NCBI GenBank assembly: GCA_038380795.1
Contig: CM076266.1
Coordinates: 41,438,425 to 41,502,424 of the forward strand
DNA length: 64,000 bases
Direction: 5' to 3'
Source: Pyrocephalus nanus
Taxonomy: Eukaryota > Chordata > Aves > Passeriformes > Tyrannidae
Position numbers and translations under genes: made by a program. This document shows, piece by piece, positions 37,831-50,653 of this stretch. Under the pieces are notes generated by a model, which made no database searches, was not told the origin of the DNA, and was given only the letters and a program-made list of their open reading frames with translations. Within the stretch, counting starts at the first letter, position 1. Each line of letters opens with the position of its first letter.

Positions 37831-40800
37831 CCTATGTGGTCTTTGACATTCCTTGTGAGTTAAAAAAAAACATCTTATCATTGAAGGAAACATCACCACA
37901 CGTGGTTCTATGGAAGGAAGAACCTCACCGTTACTATCTTAGGTAAAAGGTAGATTTGAAAATCTCAGGCCAAATTAATATTTACTGAGAACAAAATCTC
38001 ACTGAATTGTCATAGAACTTTATTTAATCCTGAAGAGTTTTGTCTTTTGATTATTTTAAAAGGAATTCTTGATGATATTGAAAGTGTGGAGAAGCCGTAA
38101 CTCCTGCTAACAACTCCTTGTTATAAATTGCCTAAAGAGCTATGCACAGAAGAGTACCTTTTGGTTTTTCTCTCCTTATTGAAAATAAAAGTAACTTCTA
38201 CTCCACTGGTATATACTTAGTTTAAAACATGTTTTTGAACTGCATTTCTCCATACTATATACTGGAATTGAGAGTTTGATAAAGTCTGTAACATGGTAGA
38301 TTATTCTAATCCAAATCCTAGTTTAGTACAGAAGCAAAAGTTTCAGCAAGGTAGTTAAAATGATAATCCAAATGCAATGACTGTGGCCTGAGCTTTCACA
38401 GCAGTTGTCAAAAGGCACATAATTATCCTTGGCAGACATGAAGGCAAATTCAGCCAAAGGCGTATCTGTCTGTTTGTCCCTTCAGTCACCATTTGCATTG
38501 CTCCAAAATGCTTGCTCCTACTGCCTCACTATCACCATGTGAGTGAGAGGGGAGGAATGACTTTATAAAGACCTAATTTCCAGAGCTGTGCAAAGCTGCA
38601 TAGGGTTACTTTCCACTTTCTGAATTTGGTTCACATCCATTTGATTGCCTGCACACTTTGTGCTTTGAGTCAGCTTTGCTGCCTTTCTAGTTACTTGGGG
38701 AGAGGTATTTTTTTTCCTGCTGCCATGTCAGATTCAGTAACAAGAATTCCTTTGCTACAGGGCAAGAATGAAACATCATTAAGTCGTAATTTCTTTTCCA
38801 CAAGTTTAGCAGGCATAACCAAGATGCTTTCCTCCTAAGACTCCCAGCCCTGAGAAAGGGAAGAGACTGCATTTCTTGGGTCTCTGTAACCTAAAGTCTT
38901 TTTGTCAGGAGAGAACAAAGAGGACTTGTAACAACTTTTTATCTCTCTCCCTGCAACAGCAATGCAAAAGTTCACACCCTGTGCTCTTACAATCAGACTG
39001 AACAGGGAACTTGTCCCTGCACAGGCAGCATATGCATCAACAGGGTGTTGATTCAGCCCTAGATTCAGGTCTGAAGGTAAGCTGCTTTCTTGTCTTGCCT
39101 ACCTTTGTATTCTCTAGCTAATCTTCCTGGAGCTCATCCTTAGTCACAAATACAGTGGAGAGCTTTCTCCCTTCCTAAGCAGTCTTTGCACAAGCATGTT
39201 CACTGACAAATTTAAGAAACTGTATGAAATTAATGAAAAAGAAACAATTCACATAAATGCCCAGTCTAAATGAAATGTAAGAGCACCAGATTTAGAGGAA
39301 ATCGAAGTCTGAACAAGTAATTACACTTGTTTAGATTAAATACAAGACAGCATTTTAATAGACAAGCAAAACCTCTGGCTAACATCTTATTTCTCAGCCT
39401 TTCCCTTATTTTATGTTCAAAATTAAATGTATTTTCTCCTCAGATACATAATCCCCAATAAATTAACCTGTCCAAGTAACACATGCACAGGATATTTATA
39501 TATACACGCATCTTTGATTTTGATTACATTGCTTATGGTTGCAATTTAGGTAGCCTTGATTCCATCCATCTCTATGGACTTGGGCACCCTTAAAATGCTG
39601 AGAAAATCTCAGTTCTTACATGGATCTAGTTAAGTTGTTGGCTGCAAACAGATAAACATGTCTTTTTGTTGAAAAATTACTTTAAACCATAATTTTACAA
39701 TTATGGTGCTGTATTTATGGCATATCATTGCTCTTTTATAGGGACTTTGGACTTACACTGTTGTAAGCTGGAGGAAATTAGTTGTGAATGGGAATGGTTT
39801 TATCTGTAAATACAATTTCCAAACATTCAACAGAACAACAGGAAACATTACATTAACTAAACTGTTGCATAGATACAGCAAAACTGACACTATTAAGGCC
39901 ATTCAGTTTCTTGAAGTCCCACAAATCAGCAAGTGGGATTGTGTCTCATGACAAACTTGATATGACAAATATAGCTAATTAGCAAAAAATATCTTGCTAG
40001 TTGTAGGTGAGCACCTTTCTCAGTGCTAGATAGACACCATATGGGCTTCATATTACATTATTGTAAAGCTTTGATACACATTAGTAGCAGTTCTTTGCAT
40101 TAAGACAGAAGAAATAATGCTAAAATAATGGGTTGTGGTAGAATGTGAAAAGTAAATGGAGCAGAGCATCCTTCCAAGGCAAGAAGGCTCACCCTCCCTG
40201 CTTGCAGGGTCCCTTCAGCAGAAGTGCAAGAGTACATGGCTAACGTGATAAGAGAATATCCAGCCCATTTGCCACAGTCATGGAAGATCAGGATTCTAAT
40301 AGGTGCAAAATGAAGATAATTTTTAATATTTCAAATTTAGATTATTAAACCAAGAAGTAATTTGTACTTTGACTATGGGTTGTCATACTAATAGATGACA
40401 GGTGGATTTTAAAGACAAGTTTTAGTATGGCCACCTAAAATAATCTTTAAGTATTAATCACTCAGAATATGTATTAAAGGACATATAGAGCAAATGTATT
40501 ATGAATCATTGAAATAAATCTTAGCAAAGCAAAGAAAAATGCTTGTTGACACAGGGACAGATAAAAATGTATCTGAAGCTGCTATTACTCCACTTCCATA
40601 TACTCATGCCCTTGTGCATGCAATTTAGTAGCATAAATGTAACTTTGGAGGAGCCGTTTTTTAAGTAATCTGGAGTTCCTGGATTTCTGCAAATCAGGGT
40701 TGTAAAAATGTGGGATTCTTTCCACACATCCTTCTGGTAAGTTCATTCTTCCTAATTCAAAAACCGCAGCAGCAACAGCAGCCGCTGCCTTATGGATATG

Positions 40801-42499
40801 CATGACTTCTCTGTCTCTCTCTTCCTCACAGTTTGTCATTTTTGGACTTGAATAGTACAGCCTATTCTTGCCTGACTCTTCAGTATGATATTTTTCTCTA
40901 CACCCAGTCTTTCCAGAATCACAGTAAAGCAGGCAATATAGTACCTTTCTTTTTTATTTTGAGGAGGGGAGGTTAGTGGGGATAGGGGACAAAGGGAATG
41001 TTGTCCACAAAATCTCGCCTGTTAAGTTTTTCTTGGACTTCCTCTGGTTTAAGTAGAGCTGTCATCAACACTTGCTAAGTTACAACACCCTAAAGACTTA
41101 CACAGTGAGTTATAATGCTTGTTTTCTATAAATCATGCAAAGACACAAGCACACTGCTTGTGTACACCTTCATGCACATACCTAAATACCTATGTGTATC
41201 TACAAAAATTCATAGAAATGTATACTGGTAAAGACAATTCTTGTATAATGTTCTTTTTGAAGTTCTTTGGTCGAGAAGCACATAAATATAGGAATTGTTA
41301 TATGGAGAGACTGGAGCATATGCCCACACCTGTTAAGCAAGTGGGAAGTAGTGTCATCTAGTGGTTAGCTCAAAGCTAAAGGGGACAGGAGCTGTAATTC
41401 AGTACATAGTTAACAACATTTTTAATTCTTACATCGCTGTACTGTGCAACTTAGAGGAAATAATTTTTATTTATTGTACCTCATTGATTCAGCTAGAAAA
41501 CAGGGGAGGAAGTAAAGCCAGTTGGAGAACTATACACTGAAATATCAGAAATATGTAAACTGTTAAGATGGATACTTTCCTTTTACGCATCCCATCCCAC
41601 CAATGTTACCCTCTGATGATGCAGATTTCTTCAGAGCCTATTCATAGACCTTCTGCCCATCTTCTCTCATGCAATATAGTTCGAAACTACTGTGGCAGGA
41701 TGCCGGCATGCTACCATATAATGAGGTAGATTAATTTACTGTTGAAACTTATGCTGACTGAAGTTAATATAAGTTATATTTAACTGAAGTTAAATGTAAG
41801 AATAGAGTAGTTTTTCTATGTCTAGTAATACCTGGTAAGATGGTTCTTATTCTTTCCTCTTCTGACAACATGATTTTTAGCAATTATATCCTCATATAGT
41901 TTAAAATACTCTTTTGTATCACTTCTGGATGCAGAAAGAGGTTGTCCTGAGTACTTGCTTACAAGTGAAGGAAGTGGTGATGTTAAGCACATACTTAAAG
42001 CTAAGTGTGTGTTTAATTTCTCTGTATATTTGGGTTATATAATATGAATGGAGTACTGTAATCTGTCTATATGCTCTTATTTTTTTGTCAAAAGACTTAA
42101 AGATGTAATTTGCAGATATTTCTTACATAAAAATAACTGTAGAATGTTAACATAAAAGCTAACTTACACCTGGCTGCAACATTGTTGGTATGAATATTTG
42201 CAATGGAATCTTAATTAGTTTCACCCATAAGAGTTTCATCTATTAAGATGAAAGAAACTAAAATCTACTGAAACTGTTGAATAAAGGGCTAACCGTATTA
42301 GAAAGAAGCAGTTATAAACAGGACTTTTCCAGCTGCCCTTGCTAATAGGCAATTCTAAAACAACAGTGATGTCTGTCTTAAGTTTCTGCTAACAAAGCTG
42401 ATTTCTGACCAGAAGGCTAGAGTATTCTTTTTCATCTATTAAGCCCCACAAGTGACAGTTCTTCTTCATATCCCCAATATTTCCTTTTCAGCTCACCAG

Positions 42500-42980
42500 G
42501 GCCAAAATGTCATCTTTTCTTGTAAAACAAAAAATCAAAGCCAAATGGTTAAAATGCAAAGTTTTGGTTAAACAAACAGTCTGTATTTCAGTGGTTTTAT
42601 CTGCAGCCTGCAGAGCAACTAAACAAAGCCAAGATATTGTCCATCTCTTTGACAGACAAAGAGCCTCAGAGGTCCAGAATGACATGCCCGGGGCTGGCAC
42701 GTGATTAGAGTAATTAAATTAAATAGCAGGAAACATGTTTTCCATATGCCATTGCCCGGCCACACACAAACTGTAACAGTAAATCTTTTATATTACATTG
42801 GTTCAGGGAAATGTATAACCATTTTAAAAATGCATGATGCCCACAAAAATAAAGGTGATATAGTAGCATATTCACCAGGCTCCCTGTCTTTGATCGTTGG
42901 CCTAAAATGCCAAACAAGTTCATTCCTTATTTATTTATTATTAAAGGTGCAGCTCAAAAGGCCCTGAGCATGTGAACATT
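42500..42980. promoter_or_regulatory. Candidate intronic regulatory element
   Basis: This is a non-repetitive block with dense recognisable binding-site motifs: aaacaaagcc (SOX-like), an inverted pair ctctttg-acaga-caaagag at 42645-42663, gcacgtgatt (a CACGTG E-box), taattaaatta (homeodomain), and tttatttattattaaag. No transposon or coding match explains it. Assignment as an enhancer is inference from motif density and lack of repeats only. Confidence 0.3.
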
Positions 42981-43939
42981 CAGGAAACATAACTGGATTT
43001 ACACTGGAGGGTAGTGCTGATGCTCCAGATTGGGAGTGGGGGGGAAATCCTCCCAGTAAAGTTACGAACATCATCTTGGTTATCTTTCACATTGAGACCC
43101 TAACATGTTTCTGTCAGTCTTTTGTAACAGCTAGGCACTCAAAGCATGAATTAAAAAGGAATTTCTGTTTCAGTTCTGTTTTCCACAGTAATATGAACTC
43201 AGATTCCTTTGTTTTCATGGCCAGTTGTTAGAAAAGCCAGCATGTTTATCCATGCCATAATACAGCCAGAAGAATTGCTAGTCAGTGGGATTATCTGTCA
43301 TCCTTGAATTTACTTGTCACTACACTATTAAGATAAACTAGAACACTTACTAATCTATTCCAACTCATCTTTTCATGGATGATGAGGCCAAATCAAATCA
43401 CTGGTATTTCTGTTTTGTTATGATTTTGCACAACAGGCAAAAGGCTGCAAATCAGTTTGGAAGAAGCTATTAATCAATGAGGATACTGATTCAAATGTCC
43501 AGTCCTTGAGATTTTTAGGAGATGACATACAAGAACACTTCCTATAAATGAGGAATTCTGAAGACTACAAATGCTCTTAACATGAAGAGTATTAGCAATT
43601 CAGAGAAAATCATTACAATACATGAAAAGATGTCCATAAAAAAAAAAAAAAATCTCACTGTTTTCTAATGAAATATATACTGGATAATTTCATAAGCATT
43701 TTAGGTATTCCATCTTCACTTTATTTCCTTGACCCAGACAGCTCAGATAAGAAACAATGGTAAGTTCAGTGTTTCCGATTTCAGGTCCACCACTGAGCTA
43801 TGGTATTAAGTTCATTAACTGATTCAATTTAATGAAATCAAAGGACAGGCTTCCAGCTGGAAAAATAAATGTCATTTTATCTTTGAAAAGTAGTGTAAAG
43901 GATGACAGAATATTGATAGTCTTGGCTCAGTCTTTTAGC

Positions 43940-43967
43940 AGTTATGGTATTTCTCAATACCATAACT
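43940..43967. repeat. Perfect 12-bp hairpin palindrome
   Basis: The arms agttatggtatt and aataccataact are exact reverse complements around a 4-base loop, tctc. They could form a stem-loop or cruciform. There is no T run making it a terminator, and it is too short for a microRNA precursor. Confidence 0.9.
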
Positions 43968-46900
43968 CACATTGAAGTGAGATTCAAGATGTAGTCAGTA
44001 TGGAGAATTAGAAATTGGGACTTTTTTTCCTACTCCTTTGAGTGCTTTCTTTACTGACTAATCTCCATCGCTTGATCAGGAAAACTTGTGTTTAACAGTG
44101 AATCTAAAATAAGTAAAGGAGAAAACAATGTCAGGACAGTGAAGACTAACAACTAATTTTGGTAGTAGCTGGCAGATCTCTTTTTTTTTTCTTCATCTTT
44201 CTTTAACTGTCTGAACTCTTCTATTCCCTGAAAGAGCCAGTGCATTTCACCTTAAATTATTTAGCCTGAACTTTCTGTACAATGGGTTAAAACAATTAGT
44301 TGAAAGATAAAGAAGTTAATCCCTTATTACCATCTTGTCTTCTGAGAATAATGACAATGGAGAAAGTACTCTGCAGCAGGCAGAAATCTGGAGCCTTTTG
44401 CTGAGGTAGTGTTGCCATCCTCAGGAGAGGACAGAGTAGCCCTCTAAACCGAGGAGCGCTCTCAAACCTAAACTACCAGGTGTCTGTAAGATGTTTCACT
44501 ACTGCTGCTTCACCTCCTCTGCCTCCTGTCAGCATCCCCCATCATGTCATTCCACAATAGTGCCAGAGCAAGGACGACATCCCTCCGTCTACATCCCTTC
44601 CTTCCCGACTGGCCTTGGCCTCCATCCACTGTGCCTTCCCTGGGGCAAGCAGAGGTGCGAAGCAGTGGTAACTAAAGACTTATGGCCCTTCCCAGGAGGA
44701 CCTCTTACACTTTCTGATTGTCAGAAATGGGACAAATGTGGAGAACTTGGCAGAGGGGCTGGTACACCAGGGGACATCTGCACTGATAGTCATGAGAGGG
44801 AGAAGGGACTGAGGAGGCTTTTTGTTAGGAATTATTCATTGAAGGGTAAAAACTCTATGGTAGCTTTAGGTGTAATTGTTCTTCTGATTTTGGAAAGTAT
44901 GCCCTCAGAAAGAAGCCTTCACCTTTTGGTGCTTTTCCAGCATTACCCCTTTAGGGACATAACTTTTTTGCTATGACGAGCCTCCATCCCTGGGAACCAC
45001 CACAGCTGCTTCAGTGGCACAGAGGGGATACCACCAACAGAGAGAACTTGGTAGCATTTCTTTGCTCTTAAAACGCTGCCCTGTACTTAGACTTATGAAA
45101 ACATGTAAAATTCCATCCAGTGGCTTCTGCCAATGGTAAAGAAAGTAATTCAGTTTTGCCCTTGGTGATGGCCTTGGTGAACTACTTAGACCAAGGGGCT
45201 GAGACAGTTTTGGTTTTCCTGCTGAACGAAAGCATTACTTCTTTTATGGGAGGGTCCAAGCTACTATAATAGTGACATAAAATAATATCTAACTTGAAAG
45301 CAGTTGATGGACTTGAGAAATGAGCAGCCTGCCTAGTTAGTGCATTATCCATCCAGGTGTCCCTGCACTCAGCCTCTGGTTATGGCACCTGTATTCAGCA
45401 CTTCCATTTTCATTTATCTCTCGGAAGCAGTAAAAGAGAAGCTTTGAATTGCTCTTTATAAAGTCAGTAGCTTCAGAAAACTGAAATCTATGCAGAAACT
45501 TATGGGAAACTATGACAAAAGACCTGAACAAGTTTAGGTTAAAAAGTTTAGGTGAAAAACCAAAAAGTTCTAGAAAGAAAGGAGGATGACAAGGGATGCA
45601 CTGTTGGGCTTGGGTGCCTTTAATATATTAAGGCAAGGTGTCAAAATGGATGAAAATGGCTGAGAAATGAGAAAGACCTGATCGCTACCTGTCCTATGTG
45701 CAGTCGGGTAGCTGAGTGATGGAGTCATGCTCTCTATACAGTAACTCCTGAACTTTTATTTTTAGTGGAGGAAGATCTAGGAGAGCAAGCCTTAGAAGCA
45801 GTTGGTATCAGTAGCTATCCTGAACACAGCAGGAGAGCATTTCCCAACAGCACTTCTGCCTCGTGCTCCTTCTGGGTCAGTTCAATAAGAGAGATCTGCT
45901 TTAAAAATATGCAGGCTGCCACCTGAAAACTATCACACTGCCCATATTGATGGGAGCAAAGGAAAAAAACTAAGGAAGGAGTGTGAGACGGAATCCTCCG
46001 TGCTGTTTTACAGAGAACTTGAGCAAAGCCTTCTTAAGCCCTTGACATCGCAGCATTGCTCCAATCTCATAGCTGTAATTTTCACAAGACCCTTTGCTGA
46101 GGAAATACAGGCAGTATGAACAGAAAGACCTCCGTGGTCTCCCGGGGATCGAAGGGTCACAGGCCAGAACATGAGAGGAGACATTATGCACTGCTTTCTG
46201 CATTAGAGCACCTATGTCTCAAAGGCATTCAGGCTGAGCTACTCTTCCACGACATTAAACAATGGAGTTTTATGAAGACTTAGCCAGCAGTAAACTGAGG
46301 CATGCATTAATTCACTCTTTTATTTTAAAGGAAGGTAGAAAATGAAAACTCTTGTGTTTGCACATTCATGTGGCTGACAGGGTTCAGAGGTCAGAACAGA
46401 ATTCTTCCCAAATAAAGTATTTAAAGAAGCAGCTTTCCAAGAACACATAATCTTCTTCAATGACAATATTAATAAAAATCCATGTTGTCTGATACAGCAA
46501 AATGATGAATTGCCCAAAGGTTTGAAAGTAGTATCTCTGACTGTCAAAATGTGTGGTGACAATTCCTGGGATCTGGACTTATAAGCTTTTGATTCATTCT
46601 AGTTATGTACCCCTGATAAAGGAATTTAGTTCAGTGTTGCCTCAGCGGTCTCCCAACATGCTACTTTCTGTGACAAAAGGGAGCAGTAACAAAAGTATCA
46701 AGGCGCTACATAGTAAGTATCTGAAGAAGGAAAAGCAACATAAAATATCTTTGATCAAAAAATAAAAGCAGTGCCAACATTATTCCATGCAGGTACCAAT
46801 AAAATGAAGTAACTGTTTTATACTGTAATGCCACATGGTCAGTCAGACAATTCTGTTCTTGAATTAATTTTGTGATAAAATAAGTCTTACTGCATTCTGT

Positions 46901-47281
46901 AACTGAAATTTTACAAGAGGTGACACACAAAAATAATAATCTCCTTGGCAATTATTAATATAGTAAATTTGATGCTTTCTAAAAAAAAAAAATGGGTAAT
47001 TTTCAAATCCAGCTGGGAAAAATAATTACTTGTAATCATTCTCATTATTATGTACTTTCACATAGAATTGGCATTACAAAAAGTGAATTGTTCTTCCTGT
47101 AACATAGTTTTTAGAGACCACAGTTAGAACCTTGATAGAGATGGATAGGCCCTTAAGAGTAAAGATGAGAGCAAGCAGGGTAAGTATTCAGAGGGGAATT
47201 CCTTGCATGTTGATGAATGAAAAATTTTCACCAAAAAAATCCAGCTACACAGCCCTCCACCCCCCTTGGTCCATCGACACT

Positions 47282-47462
47282 AGCTGATTACATGTAGTTA
47301 GCTTTAGTGCCTTTTTGGTCAGTGTCATCCCCTGAGAAACAAGTGGAAAAGATTTATGGGTTTGATCTGAGAAATTTTTCAGATACTGCTTAATAAAAGA
47401 AGACACTGCATTAGTTGCAGTAGTAAGCATTGCCCAATTTAGAACATGCCACCTGCAGTGTA
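47282..47462 (-). repeat. Unclassified repeat, copy B (inverted relative to copy A)
   Basis: Read on the minus strand, this segment matches 54025-54206 on the plus strand, from tgcaggtggcatg through actactgcaactaatgcagt and tctcaggggatgac to gaccaaaaaggcactaaag. In one shared frame it reads WHVLNWAMLTTATNAVS and HKSFPLVSQGMTLTKKALK without a stop. I do not recognise the family, and no terminal inverted repeats or duplicated target sites are obvious. Confidence 0.75.
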
Positions 47463-50400
47463 CAGAGGGATACTTTTAACATCATATCTTCCAAACAATC
47501 TTCCTGGTATTTAAGGGCTATGTACTAAGAGTCAATACAGTTCCTTCAAGACAACTAAGGAAAATAAAGTAAAACAAGTGCAACAAAGACTCCACAGCCA
47601 CATTAAAAACATCTCAATCAGCTAATTAAAGCACTGGATCACTTACAAGTATCTGGTCTGTCAAAACAACTCTAGTGACTAAGGCCCCTGCGTAGCCATC
47701 ACAGTGAATTCCTGAATGATTTCAAGTTACTAAGCTAGTACCCTTATAACTCTCAGCTGCTGCTGAAATAACCCTTGGGGGGCTTCAACAGATGTGCATG
47801 CCCACAGGTAGCCAGAGAACTTATACTATGTGGACTAGATGAATTATGGGGGCAGAATCAAAATAAGCAGAAGGAGTATGACACTTGAGCTCAGCAAATA
47901 AGCACCAGAAACTGGGACAGGTTCTAAAAGATGCGCCTTCCCAGTCCCGTTTGTGTGGGCAAATGAGTAAGCATAGCTGAGAAACCCAGCTTTTCTGCTG
48001 GCTGTGCAGTTTGAAATAATTGTATTTTTTGTTTTTAAATCTTATTCCAAATCAGGCTGAATTAGAAGAGAAAAAAATTACAAAACACAGTGTCTCCCAA
48101 ATAGAGTGGAAAAATCTGGCCCAGAGAAGATAATTTCATCCAGGATGCTCTTCTTTTTGCCTGACCAGCAATTCAGCAGATGGTGTTTTAAGCTATATTC
48201 TTCCACTGAGAAATGAGGTACAGAAGCTCTGTTGCCACCCAGATGATGGGAACTGTATAAGGAAATCAGAAACTAAACAAATAAATGAAAATCAAACAAA
48301 CATTTCTTAAGTGGATAAGTAAGACATGCTGCTAGTGGGACAGAATACAGTAAGGAAATTAACTTGGCTTAGCTAATTTTGGCTGCAAAATGTGAAGTGT
48401 TCATAAGGGGGAGAAATAAGTAAACATTTTTAGATTGCTACTTGGGACTAAAAGTTATAGATTTCTACCTCAGAATGCCAGTGAAGATAAAAACAGGGTA
48501 TAGTTTGCTTAAGTAACATGGCGTAAGTCTTAGCGATCCTGATGATAATGAAGATGAAATGCAGATAGTGCACAAATGAATGGTGATAATGCCTGAAGTG
48601 CTCCTGATTTGCTGAGGCATTCAGCTTTTAATCCTATTTTGTTAATGCCAGAAGATGAAAAAAGGCTAATGTTACAGTACCTACATTCCAGTAATGTGGG
48701 TCTGGATTCAGTAGGTAAATATTATGAAGCATTTTCCCTCATTTAGTAGCAATTACTTCTAAATTGGCAGCTATAATGGCTTTATTTTTTTTTTTTTTTT
48801 TTGAACAATGGGACAGAATAAACATATACTATTAAAAAAAAAAGAGATGCAAATCATTCTGGGAAAAAGATAAGGCCTGTGAATTGTATTAACTTACTAT
48901 TTTCTCCACTATGGGTGCTTTCACGCATGATAAACAAATAATTGAGGAAAAAATCTAAGTGTAACTTCTAACACAGGAATGTTGTAAGTTGAAAACATCT
49001 ATGGCTTTTAATTCCAACATGAGTTTTTAAACAAATGGAATCTCAATAAAATCTCTGTTGAAAGCATGATTTACTTATAGACATAGGATTCTAAATCATT
49101 ATAAACAAAAGAGCAAGCAGTGTAATGTTATACTATTTATGCTTGTTTTAAGCTTTCCTAAGCTAAAACTTTACATTTTACATTTTTGTAGGTGTATTAC
49201 TGACAAAACATTACTTTGCACTGAGAACAATTGAATTTGATTTACAGAACTATTTATTCTTAAATACTTAGGTAGTTGAAAGCATTTTATTTAAAATTAT
49301 ACCAGAATCAAAACTGCTTAGAGCCAAATGAACAGTAAAAAGAGCTAGAATGCAACAATTTTCTGAAGTCTTTTGGTAGTAGTAATTCATGTACTGTAGC
49401 AACAGGGATTGCTACACCGTACAAGCTGTTTCTCTCTGTAGATCCTAAGCAAAGTTCAGGAAATGTCACATAGCATTTAACATCTTCATGGAAGTTCTCT
49501 ACAGCAGGACTTCACTGTCTCACGCTTTAATGTCTGCCAAGTTCCTAGATTCTCACTTCCCCAACATATTTACAGGTGGACTCTCACTTTGCAAAGGTCT
49601 TGATGACTATCAAAGAGGTTCAGTACAAGCACATTTTCAGATCGGGCGTCTAGGCAGGTTTTAGAAATATCATGGAAATTATTTCAGTTTGTCTGAATTT
49701 TGGATAATTAGATGCCAAGGCACTGGGATTCACTTTTACCTTTCCTATATGGTACAATACATGATCACATGTTCAAGACAGATGTCATGATGGGAAAATG
49801 AGCATGCATTGATACTATTCCACATTCACTAAAACTTAAAATGGTTGATGTAGGATAAAACAAGAGACCAAAAAAGAAAGACTTTGTGTAATTATTGTAA
49901 GAATACTGTAACAAAAACCTTGTTCCTGAAAGTTTAAATTGTTTCAACAATGTGTAGCAAACATATTTTGTTATACAAAGCAAAAGCACAACTAAGTTAT
50001 CGAATTTACACAAAGTCAGATATCTGAAAGGGGATCTTTTAAAAAAAAACTTTATTTGAGAAAGGAAGAGACTTATATCAGAAGGCAAAAAAAAGGGAAC
50101 ATACAAACAGAATATATTTACAACACAAAACAAGAGATCACCTCTAAGGGTGTAAATTATAATAAATACAGTAGATTTAAAATGTAAGAGACAATAATCA
50201 ATAGAAATGTGGTTGTTTAAACCCAGTTTTCCTTTTCACTGGTTCAAGGTAGTTTTTCTTATTTTAATTTTATCCAAATTTGAAAGATTCTGGTATTAAA
50301 GTCCACTAATATATTGGGGTTTCTAATCTGAATGACATTATAAAAATATCTTTTGTCTTTCATGAATACATGTCTTTGAACTGATATTGTACAAAATTCT

Positions 50401-50647
50401 TCTCAATTGCAAGTTTCTCCCCAAATGTATTTTAAAAGATGCACTATCCCTTTTAGATAAGGCTGAAGTTAGATTTCAAAGAAAATTAAAAATATACAGA
50501 ATGGGAAACATATGTAATTTCATTCTATATCCTTCACTTTTTGAATGTGAATGTGATTTCTTTCGTACAACATGGAGAAAGATTTCTGTTCAAATATGAA
50601 GCACACATAAAAATCACCTGTGTTTTCTCAATAATAAATCTTTTCTA

Positions 50648-50653
50648 TTTATT
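50648..50653 (-). promoter_or_regulatory. Candidate poly(A) signal for the MITR isoform
   Basis: TTTATT on the plus strand reads AATAAA on the minus strand, about 1.65 kb past the MITR stop codon. Some 40 bases downstream in the transcript is a GT-rich stretch (tttttatgtgtgcttc, about 50596-50612), as expected of a cleavage site. Another AATAAA lies further on, at 50056-50051. There is no AATAAA between the stop and 50653 that I could see. Which one is used cannot be told from sequence alone. Confidence 0.4.

Noticed and set aside
41660..41760. Possible let-7-like word, atgaggtagatt
   Set aside because: Only the first eight or nine bases match, there is no pairing arm, and it is not a microRNA hairpin.
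44491..44976. 161-codon open frame on the plus strand, the longest in the window
   Set aside because: Composition looks non-coding and no domain or motif is recognisable. There is no promoter, and it lies antisense inside the large intron.
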